From Eucommia ulmoides (Eukaryota; Streptophyta; Magnoliopsida; Garryales; Eucommiaceae): 64,000 nt of DNA. A program made the position numbers and the translations under genes. This document shows, piece after piece, positions 37,001-49,000 of the stretch. The DNA lies in assembly GCA_016647705.1 (NCBI GenBank), contig CM028336.1:10548880-10612879 (forward strand). The letters are read 5' to 3'. The stretch's first letter is position 1. Each line of letters opens with the position of its first letter. Under the pieces are notes generated by a model that made no database searches, was not told the DNA's origin, and was given only the letters and a program-made list of their open reading frames with translations.

Positions 37001-40000
37001 TTCAAGAAGAAGAACAGGAGACCAAGCTGGTAGAAGTGGAGGAAGCTGAAAATCAAGTGGTAAGGTGTCATTAAATTCAGTGGTGGGACTTACCTCGCCC
37101 AAAACGCTCAAACTAGCGGGCGAGATTAGTAACCAGAAGGTGGTCATACTTATCAACAGTGGGGCATCACATAATTTTATCTCCAACGAGCTTGTATCAG
37201 TCCTGAAGCTCTCCATCACTAATACGGAACCTTACAGGGTAAATTTGGGACCAAGCTTAGCCACCAAAACTCAAGGGATATGCCGAGGAGTAGGCCTAAT
37301 TTTACAAGGGGTGGAGATAGTACAGGACTTTCTACCTCTGGATTTAGGGTGTACTGCCGTCATCCTGAGAATTCAATAGTTGAAGACTTTGGGGGTGACT
37401 CACATTAATTGAAAGACTCACTCTATGAAATTCAATGTGGGAAATACACCGGTAAGTTTACAAGGGGATCCCTCTCTGCACAAAACACGGGTATCATTCA
37501 AAGCCATGTTTCGCACCATTAGACATGAAGGATGTGGGTATGTAGTGGAGCTTGGCGCTGTAGGGTTTGTCAAAGAAGAGAAGGTCATTATTCCTCATGA
37601 GATCCAGGCAGTATTGGAAAATACCAAGGAAGTGTTTAAGATGCCCATGGAATTACCACCTTTCCGTGGAAAGGAACATGCCATAATCTTATAGGAAGGG
37701 ACCTCACCTATCAGCGTACGTCCTTACCATTATCTCCAATGCAAAAGGAGGAGATTGAGCGGTTAGTAGGGGAAATGTAGGCGGTCAAGATCATACAACC
37801 CAGTGTGAGCCCATTTTCAAGCCCGGTCTTACTAGTAAAAAAGAAAGACGAGAGCTAGAGATTCTGTGTGAACTATCATGCCTTGAATAGGGAGACAGTG
37901 GCTGACAAATTTCCCATTCCGGTAATCAATGAGTTGCTGGATGAGTTACATGGAGCGACAATGTTCTCCAAGTTTGACTTGAAGTCTGGGTACCATCAAA
38001 TCCGAGTACAGCCCGAGGAGGTCCTCAAGACAGCTTTTAGAACCCATGAAGGTCATTATGAGTTCTTGGTCATGTTGTTTGGGCTAACTAATGCACCCAC
38101 AACATTTCAAGTACTCATGAATCAGGTCTTTCATCCACACCTTCGTCATGTTGTGTAAGTATTTTTTGATGATATCATAGTGTACAGTCATAGTATGGCA
38201 GAACATGCACACCACTTGGCAGTGGTCTTGTAGCTTCTCACCAAGCACCGGCTATATGCAAACCACAAGAAGTGCTCATTTGCTCGTACTTGTTTGGAAT
38301 ATTTGGGACACCTTATATCAGGAGACGGTGTAGAGGTGGGTAATTCCAAAATACAAGCCATGCTCGAGTGGCCAGTACCGCAGTCAATTCGAGAGTTTCG
38401 AGACTTTCTGGGACTTACGGGGTATTACCGTAAATTTGTCAACGGGTATAGGTCGATTGCATGGCCTCTTACAGAGCAATTTAAGAAAGACCGCTTCAGG
38501 TGGAATACGGCGGCTATGGAGGCATTAGAGGCTCTAAAAAAAGCTACGACCAGGGTTCATGTTTTAGCCCTTCCAGACTTCACCAAGCCATTCGTCATTG
38601 AAACCGATGCATTTGGGTATGGGTTAGGTGCCGTTTTGATGCAAGAAGAACGACATGTGGCTTACCATAGCCAAGTGCTAGGGCAACGAACGAAGCTGTG
38701 TTCGAACTATGAAAAAAAATTAATGGCTATTGTCTTGGCCATTCAGAAATGGCGGCCATACCTGCTTATGAGGAAATTCCTAGTTCACACTGATCAACAA
38801 AGTTTGAAGCACTTATTAGAGCAGCGAATCGTGGCACATGACTATCAAAGATGGGTGGCCAAGCTACTGAGATATAACTTTGAAATTCAATATAAACCAA
38901 GTGCAAGCAACAAGGTGGCTAACGCATCATCGAGAGTGCTACCTTCTACGGAGTTAAACTAGCTCGTTGGCATACAATGGTTAGATTGGGAGACATTGCA
39001 GCGAGAAATTGATAGAGATGAATTTTTAACGAAAGTTAAGGGCAACCTGCAGCAGGGAAGAGTGCAAGCTACAAGATTTTCTTTAGAAAATGATCGGGTT
39101 TGCTACAAGGGGCGTCTGATGTTGCCCAAAAATTCCACCCTGCTACCTTCTATTCTAAAGGAGTATCACTCATCTCCTATGGGTGGCCATTCTGGGGAAG
39201 AACGCACTTCTAAGAAAATAGCCGCTGATTTCTTCTGGGTAGACATGCATGGGCCGCTTCCAAATGGGTGCAGCAGTGTGATGTGTGTCAAAGAAACAAA
39301 TCTATGTCCACGTCGCCGACAGGGTTGCTACAGCCCCTGGCTTTACCAAACCAGGTATAGGAGGATTTAACCATGGATTTTATAGAAGGGCTGCCCAAAT
39401 CAGAAGGTATGGATATGATACTAGTGTTGGTTGACAGGTTGACCAAATATGTCCACTTCTGGCCCTTGAAACACCCGTTTATAGCTCGGACAGTGGTGGA
39501 GCTATTCCTTCGAGAAATCATGCGCCTGCATGGGATACTTAACACTATCATCTCTGATCGCAACAAAGTTTTCTTGAGTCATTTTTAGAAAAGAATTATT
39601 TCGCCTACAAGAATCAGAGTTACGCCGTAGTACAACTTATCATCCTCAAACGGACAGGCAATCTGAAGTCGTGAATCGCTACTTAGAGACATATTTACAA
39701 TGTTACGTCTCGGAGAAACCGCAGGTTTGGTGTAAATGGTTAGCCTGGGCAAAAAATTGGTATAATACCACGTACCATAACACCATTAATTGTACCCCCT
39801 TCAAAGCACTCTATGAGCGAGATCCGCTACCCCTCATCCGTTACAAAACAGAGGGAACTTTGGCCTCTTCAGTAGAGCTATTCTCGGAAGATCGTGACGC
39901 CCAGTTAGACGAGCCCAAAATGCATCTCTTGCGTGCTCAGCAGAAGATGAAGTCCATGGCCAATGCGAAGCAACGAGATGAAGAGTTTGAGGTGGGGGAG

Positions 40001-43000
40001 AAAGTTTTCGTGAAGTTACAACCTTATCGACAGAAATCCTTGGCAACAAGGCGCAACGAAAAACTCGCTCCGCGTTTCTATGGGCCATTTGAAATCCTGG
40101 CTCATGTAGGCACAGTGGCGTACAAGTTGTCCTTATCTCCCAGCTCATTCATCCACCCCATCTTTCATGTATCCTAGCCTCGCCAAGCCCATGGGGAGAC
40201 CATTTCTTCTCCCCTCTTGCCACCACAATTGTCGCCTGACCTAAAATTGTTAGTAGAGCCTGCTGAAATTCTTGGAGTGCGCAATCTGAACACTGGTGGT
40301 ACTACTCTTGTCGAAGTTCTAATCCAATGGAAAGACTTACCACAATTGAAGCCATTTGGGAGAAGTTTGAAACCATTCAGCAACAATTTCCTTAGTTTCC
40401 CTTTGAAGACAAGGTGAAAGTTTGGGCGCGGGTAATGATAGACCATCAATTAGGTACATCTATGCACGACGCAAGAAAGGAAATGACGCAAGCAAGGAAA
40501 GTTACTAATTACCTTGGGAGAGTTTTGGGAAAGCTATTGGGCGAGAATAGGAAAGCTTTATCAGCCATAATTACCTAGTTAATAATTACCTTGTATGGTA
40601 ATCTGGGTAATTATGGGAAGGAGTTTTATATGGTAATATATAGGCAATAAAAGGGGCAAAAGGGAGTGTGTATGCGATATCCAGAATCATTTTGTATTGA
40701 ACTTTGGCTCTAGGAGAGAACCAAATCTCTCGAATTCCTAGGTGTTTGATTGCTCTCTTGATTTCAATAAAATACACTTGCTTTCCCTCTCATCTTGTTT
40801 GTTTTTCATTACTAGACACACATTATACACTTGGAAAAATTAAAAAGAAGAATTACGGTATGTTTGGTTGGATGGAATCGAGGGCGGAATGGAATCGCAT
40901 TCCGCCCTCGATTCCTATTCCGTTATTTGGTTCTCCAATGGAATCACTTTTGTGATTCCATTGGAATGAAATATGGTGGAATGGGATTCCATTTGAGATA
41001 GGGTGGAATGAGATTTTAGTCCAATAGAATCAACATCCTAAATTACATAACCACCCTTGTATTTAAGTCCTTAAAAATTAAGAACAAAAATTAAAAATTA
41101 AGAACAGAAACAAAAACTAGAGAACATAAATAGAAATTAGAGAATAGAAAATTGAGAATAGAAATAGAAATTGAGAACAAAAAATTAAGAACAGAAATAG
41201 AAAATTGAGAATATAAACATAAAATTAGAGAACATGAAATTGAGAACAGAAACTGAAAATTGAGAACAAAAAATAAAAATTAAAAACAAAAATAGAAAAT
41301 TGATAACAGAAAATTGAGAACATAAACTAAAAATTGAGAACAAAAATAGAAATTTAGAGAACAGAAATTTGAGAACGGAAACTGAAAATTGAGAACAAAA
41401 ATTGAAAATTGAGAACATAAACTGTAAATTGAGAACAAAAACAGAAAATTAAAGAACGGAAAATTGAGAACGAAAACTGAAAATTGCGAACAGAAACAGA
41501 AATTAGAGAATAGAAACTGAAAATTGAGAACAAAAATAGAAATTAGAGAACATAAACTTAAAATTGAATGGAATAGTGAAATATAATAAAATTTTGTAAT
41601 AAAGACATAATGAGAATTTTATTATATTTCATTCCATTCCTTTACTCATTTCATACCAACCAAATTTCATAAGGACATAACAGGGATTTTAATATATTTT
41701 ACTATTCCATTCCTTCCCTCATTCCATACTAACCAAACAAGAGAATGGAATAGCGATTCTATTGACAATTCCATTCCATTCCTTCTCTCATTCCATTACT
41801 TCTTCCATTCCATTCCACCCTCATTCCATTCCGTCCAACCAAACGAGCCGTTAGTTTTTTCAATTGTGAATCAGATTTTTAACACTGAACTTCGGAATTA
41901 GAGGCTTTTAAATTGCTATCTTGAAACTTAATTTTTCCGGACAAAAAAAAACTTAATAGTTAAACTTAACACCGAGTTACTAAATAAAACACATGAGAAT
42001 TTCTTAATAGAACCAATAATGAAATTCTACAATGGTTAAATTACAAACTTCAATGGTGATACTTTGTTATTACATGGTAAAAAAGTATAACTAAGTTTAT
42101 TTTTAGGTTTTATTACTATACAAGTTGCTTATGAGCCTTATAGAGCCGAATTTTGAGCAGATAGAAGCTAGAGCTTGGTTCATTTATCACACAAAATTTA
42201 GTCAAACTAGAGCTGCTCACGAACAATATGGTTCGTGTTACAGTCCTAACTCCTAAGCATGTAAAAGAATTTCTCTGGTACCACGCATATGATGAAAGCA
42301 TAGGGCGAAATTTATTTCAATCAATACCCCGACTGATTAAATGAATGTTAATCCCATGGATTGTATTCAGCATTCATCAGAAATCTAGCCAAAGAATGTT
42401 TCATTTTTTCCATCGTGGCAAACAATTCCTATCATAAAAACAAACACCCATTCACCAGGATGCAACCACTATATGCATAACTTAATCAAAACAATACATC
42501 CAAAAAAAGGGGACAAACTTTTTGTTGTCACATTTCTAAGGAAAAGAGAACAGAAAATCATGATGCCATACCATATAGTAGATGAGTCAGGAGTAATACC
42601 AAGAAAATAACCCCCAGGTCTAAGCAAAGATGACACATTACGTAAAAGTCTACTCGCTTTTTCCTCTGTTTCAAAACAAAGCTGCAAGAACACATTGAAC
42701 AATTATCGGTTTGTTTCATAAAATACATCACATAAAAAGACACTGCAGAGGTTTGAAACAAAGCTGCAAGCGCACATTGAAGTATTATTGGTTTGTTTCG
42801 AAAAAAAGACATCATGCAAAAGACAGTGCAAACAATACCTGCAAATGCTGCATGCAACAAACAATATCCGCTAAAGTGCCCTTGTCATCCAAATGCAATT
42901 CAATATCTTCCTGCGAAAATAAAAATTAATTCAAGCCTCTAGAAATTACATAAGAAAATGAACAGCAACTGTAAGCACACGTAGAGTCTGGGATTCATAT

Positions 43001-46000
43001 GAAAAACAAAAGAAAAAAAAAGGTGATCTATGTTTCCATATATTTGAAGATTTATTTTCATCTTAATTAGTAGCAGCCAAGGATTAACTTGCTCTGTGGA
43101 ATAAACGGAATTAAATAATAAAGTAGAAAAAGTTGAATTCCAATGGATGTTTACAAATTTTCTGCAGAAGTTTTAGATTAGAAAATATCAACCTGCAACT
43201 CCCATTAATGCAAATAATTATTATTGTTTACGCCTTACGGACAAAAATAAAATAAAAAGCAAATTGATGTGGCGGCATGATTTGGCACCATGGCCTCCTG
43301 CTAGTAGGCAAAAGGCATACATATTACACCAAGGCACACAGGATGTGAATCGTTTCTTTGATACTACGACGCTAAAAGATGAGGCAACATGTTTTGGTGC
43401 TACAGTTTTTCCTTAGAAGGGAAACGGCACACATGCTAATCCAACAGCATAGAACAATGATTGTATCAAATATAGATATCCACTTAGAATAGAAAAAAAA
43501 ATGATTTTCTAGAGATCATTCACTGCAACGGAGACCAAAATTAAATAGGATACATGCTTCATTCAAATTTAGATATTCCACCATTTCCACATTATCTAAA
43601 GCTTCGGTAGTAAGTTCCATAGCCCTCCACAAAGTCTTTGTATCAATATCAACCAAACAATTTCCATTCAAGTCACAAGACACAAATCAAAGCCCTTCCT
43701 AAGTAGGAAATTTGTTCTCTGATTGCAGAAGAAGTGAAAAAATTCTGATTTGAGTTCAATTATAAGCTTTTAGTTCGTAACTTCTTAGTTTTTAGGTAGA
43801 ATTACTAGAAGCTGAGCCCTAAGAACAGATGCCTACCTTCATGTAATGATTCCTAATTGTTTTATACAATCTAGGGATGGCAACGGTTCGGTTTGGGCCG
43901 GTTTCACTAGAAACCAAAACCAAACCATTTGGCATATACCAAACCCAAACCCAAAACCAAAACCGTAGGTTTTTAGAAAACGGTTTTGAAACTGAACCGT
44001 CTAATTTCATACAAAACCATAACCAAAACCGCAAAACTGTTAAGATTTTATTATTTTATATAAAACCAAAACTACCACGAAAACTCGAACCGTTGCTTTT
44101 TATATATAAACAAACACATAACTAAAATATTAGAATAAATTATGAAAACCCTAAAATTAGCCCAATTAACCCTATAACACACACACACACTGATGGGGAT
44201 CTAAGGCCACCACTTCGAACTTATGTACGGCGAAAGCGGAAAAATCATTAGTCATTTTTTCTGTAGTAGTTAATTATATTTGTAGCTAATAAAGTAGTTG
44301 TTAAGTAACCGTTATCCTTATTTTGTCAAGTAACAGTTAAAGTAACCGTTATTCTTATTTTGGCAAGTAGCCATTATTGTTTGCCTATATAATGAGACTT
44401 TATTGTAATAGAAAGACACTTTTGATTAATTGATTATTGAGTTATTCGAGCAAGAATATTTTTTTTTTATTATTATTAGTTTTTATTTTATTCTTTTCAA
44501 TTGGCCTCCTTCATCAATTTGGTATTCAGAGCTTAGTTTGATCATTCACGCTTCGCGTGCAAACCAAAACCCTAGCCACCATGGATCAGAAAACTCTAGC
44601 CACCATCAATTAGCCCAGCCACGTTCTGCTACAACATCCCAACAATCCAGATCCAGCAACCACTACTCCGGATCTAAGCTCATCGGACCTCTACGAGCCC
44701 TTACCGGCGCTGGCCAGCCTGCGCCAGACCTTGAAAGGCTTGTTCTAGCCCTTCAAGGGCCCTCGCCGGAGCTTCGCAGCAACCCAAGTTTGCTTCAGAT
44801 TCCATCCGTAGCGGCTGCCGATTGCTTTGTGCCTTAGGCACGATCTGTAAGTCCTACTATACTTATATATATACACACTATTGTTTTATTCCTAGTTTTT
44901 CCATTTGATATATTTAAAAAAAAAAAATTATATATAAAAACAGAAATAACTTAAAAAAAAAACAGAAATAACTTTAAAAAAAAAGGGAAATTATTTCTAT
45001 TTTACCCTATTGCATTATTTTCGTTTGTGACATTATACTACTTCCATTAAGAATATTTGGGGCATTAATATCATCACTTTATGATCCACTCCATGACTAT
45101 TCGAAACCTAGAAACTTCCCAAAATTCTATTTGACAAGAATTCCAAACCATGCAAGAGATTGTGGCTAATCTTCAAAATTCCATAAACTACATTCAAAAT
45201 TCTGTTAACCACCTTAGAGAGGAAGTGAACCAAAATCGAGATAATTTATATACTGACCCCCATAAGTGACAAATTGAATTCCATAGGGAGATCCGCATTG
45301 AGTTAGGTAGCTTGATCACTCAACAAGTCACTCAACTAGTTGAGCTAAATCATAGGGCTACCAAACACATGGAAAAACAACCAGTACGTAAACGTTGAGT
45401 TGAGTCTAATTTTTCTCATCATAATGAAAATTTACCATGCCCCCACTCACAGCCGACCGCTCCTAAGGTTCTAAATTAAAGTTCTTCACCTACCTTAGCT
45501 CCTTCCCACAGTCACCCCAAGCGAGGCACAAATGAAATAGAAGGTAGGCACAAGGACTCTGGTAGAAGATTTTCCCTAGAGAGTCACAAGCCCATAGCCC
45601 TTAAGTATCGATTTGATAAGCCTCCAGAATTTTTAGATGAAGTATACCCCCAATGAAGGAGTCGCATTTGGCTATCCTAGACCAATAAGAGCTCAAGGTA
45701 GACCCCATCAACCTCACTTTAACCATGATGATATTACTAGAAAGGTGAAGGTTGATGTTTCTTGTTATGATAGCACTCTAAACTCTAACACTTTCTTAGA
45801 TTGGCTAAATGATTTGGAGGATTATTTTGAATGGTATGAGATGTTAGATAACCATAGGGTAAGATTTGCCAAAATGAAACTTATTGGGTCTGCTAAAAGG
45901 TATTGGCAAGGTGTCCAAAGAAACATGGAACGAATAGGAGAGACACCTATTACCCATTAGGAGGACATGAAACGTCGGCTAAAAGAAAAGTATCTCCTGA

Positions 46001-49000
46001 CATGTTGTATGCAACAACTAATGAACCAATGGCTCAACCTTAAGCAATTGTCCTTTGGCGTATATGATTATGTAGTCCGATTTGAGGAATTAATGTTGAG
46101 GTGTGATATTGATGAGGCATCATGGGTTCGTGTCACCAAATTCATGAATGGGTTAAGGCCTGATATTCAAGGAGAAGTCTCTCTCCATTCACCAGAATCA
46201 TTAGAAAAGGCATATCATAAGGCTCTAGAAATAGAGAGGTTCTCTAGGTTTTCCGATCAAAGAAGAGTAACTTCTCAAATAGAAGGATCAAATCAGTCTA
46301 GATCTACACCTTTTGAGAAATCACGTAGGACCAATCAATCACAACTTGTCTTCGTAGCACTCAAGAGTAGTTACAACCCCAGTCACGTACAACCAGGGGC
46401 TTCCAAGACAAGCTCTAATCCTAGTCAAAGTATCTGTCAGATACCTAGTATAACTAAGACTAGAGATTTCTCCTCCATTGAATGTCACAATTGTCATGGT
46501 GTGGTCACTTTGCATTGCGTTGCCCCATCAAACCCTAGCAATAGGTGTTGAAGAGGTAAAACCCCCAGATAAGGAAGAAAATAACCAAGTAGTGGAACTT
46601 TTAGAACCATCGGAAGAGGGAGAAGAACTAGGGTACGAATCTAGGAATGCTTATCTTAATGTTATGAGGTGTATCATTACGACACCTATAGATTCTGATG
46701 GAAACATACTAGTATCTTTCACAATTATGTCAAGTGTGGGGATAGAGTTTGTAAGTTGGTTATCGATGGAGGAAGCTCAATGAATGTCATATCCAAGTCT
46801 GTTGTTACTAGGTTAAAGCTCAAAACTAACCCACATCCTCACCCCTATAGGGTTGCCTGGGTAGATAAGACTTCCTGACTTGTTTTTGAGACTTGTTTAG
46901 TACCAATCAAGATGGGTGACTACTACTCACAAATTTTATGTGATGTTTTACCCATGGATGTTGTTCATCCTTTCAACATGCTGGCAAAAACATCGTCTTA
47001 AAACCAGCCAAACCCAACCCAAAAGAAAGTCAAACAAAGGATGAGTCCTCTTCTCAAAAAACCTATAAGAATGAATTGCATATCTTATCCCGTCAAAAGT
47101 TTGAGCATGAGAGTAAGAACTCAGGTGTCTTATTGGCATTAGTAGGAAAAAGAGAAATCTGCCTTCCTACAGAGACAAGTACATCTCCCGGAAGAGATCA
47201 CCACCTTGTTGGGGGAGTTCAGCGACGTGACACCCGAAGAGCTACCTAAAGAATTACCACCTATGAGGGACATTCAGCATGCCATCGACCTAGTACCAGG
47301 ATCTCAATTGCCTAATCTCCCGCATTATAGGTTGAATCCCAAAGAACTGGCAGAAATAAATAGGCAGGTAGACGAACTCCTCGCAAAAGGTCGAATTCAA
47401 CCTAACCTTAGCCCTTGGGCAGTTCCTGCTTTGTTGACTCCCAAAAAGGATGGCTCTTGGAGAACATGTGTGGATAGTCGAGCCAATAATAGGATCACAA
47501 TTAAGTACCGATTTCCTATCCCTAGACTTGATGACTTACTAGACCAGATAGCAGGGTCCAAATGGTACACAAAAATCGACTTGCATAGTGGGTACCATCA
47601 AATTCGTATCCGACTTGGGGACGAATGGAAGACTATCTTTAAGACCCAAGATGGCTTGTATGAATGGTTAGTTATGCCATTTGGACTCTCGAATGCGCCT
47701 AGCACCTTTATGAGAGTTATGATTAAGATTTTACGACCTTTCATTGGGAAATTTCTAGTGGTATACTTTGATGACATCCGGATTTACAGTACATCTAGGA
47801 ATGAGCACCTAAGCCATATCCGCTTGGTTCTTGAGAGCCTTAGGAATGCCAAATTGTACGTTAATATCAAAAAATGTTACTTTATACAGCCTCAAGTGTT
47901 TTTCTTAGGATTCATCGTGTCTGCTCATGGTATCTCTACTGACCCTGAAAAGATCAAAGCTATTAGGGAATGGCCAGAACCTAAATCTATTACCAATGTT
48001 AGTAGTTTCCATGGACTAGCCACTTTCTATCGAGGCTTTATTAAAGGCTTTAGCACTATCATGGCCCTAATGACGGATTGTATGAAGAAGGGAGAATTTA
48101 AGTGGACTAAAGCGACTCTTCAAGCCTTCCATGTCATTAAGGACAAGATGACTGAAACACCTGTCTTAAGACACCCTGACTTTTCTAAAGTCTTTGAGGT
48201 TGCTTGTGATGCGTTTGGCATTGGAATCGGGGGCGTGTTGAGTCAAGAAGGCCACCCGATAGCTTATTTCAGCAAAAAACTTAATGACGCCAAACAAAGA
48301 TACTCTATTTATGATAAAGAGTTTTACGCTATTGTACAAGCTCTTCGACACTGGCGATACTATCTGTACCCCAAGAGTTTATTTTGGTATTCCGACCATC
48401 AAACACCTAGATATCTTCAATCCCAGAAAAAGCTTAGTATTAAACATGTGAGGTGGGTAGAGTTCCTACAGGAATATACGTTTGTCCTTAATCATAGATT
48501 TGGTGTTGAGAACAAGCCTACGGATGCCCCGAGTTTGTATGGTTTTACAGTCTATGAATGCCCATGTTGTCGATTTTAAAAGAATGAAAAATGAGTATTC
48601 TACTTGCCTTGATTTTGGTGTCATTTTTCATGATATCTCAGAGGGTTTGAGACTTAACCATATTGATTACGTCATTCGCGATAGTTACTTGTTTCGCGGT
48701 ACTACCTCGTGCATCCCTTGCTCATCTCTTTGTGACTTTTTAGTATGGGAATTACACGCTGGGGGCTCACAGGACACTTTGGTCGCGACAAAACCATTGC
48801 TTTGGTGGAGGATAGATTTTATTGGCCTAGCTTGAAGAAGGATGTCTCCAAAATTGCGTCATAGTGTCGAACTTGCCAACTAGCCAAGGCTAGGAAAAAT
48901 AATATAGGCATGTACACCCCTTTGCCTATTCCTCACATGCCATGGAAGGATTTAAGTGTGGACTTTTTCCTTGGACAACCTCGGACAATTCGAGGTCATG

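Noticed and set aside
36788-37219. 143-codon - strand open frame
   Set aside because: It lies antisense to the gypsy gag-protease region and has no similarity of its own.
41185-41418. - strand open frame of repeated [10 protein letters not shown] units
   Set aside because: It is the translated minisatellite inside the Harbinger MITE.
42558-42860. 100-codon - strand open frame over methyltransferase exon 5
   Set aside because: It is a different frame from the conserved [13 protein letters not shown] and results from the acceptor duplication.
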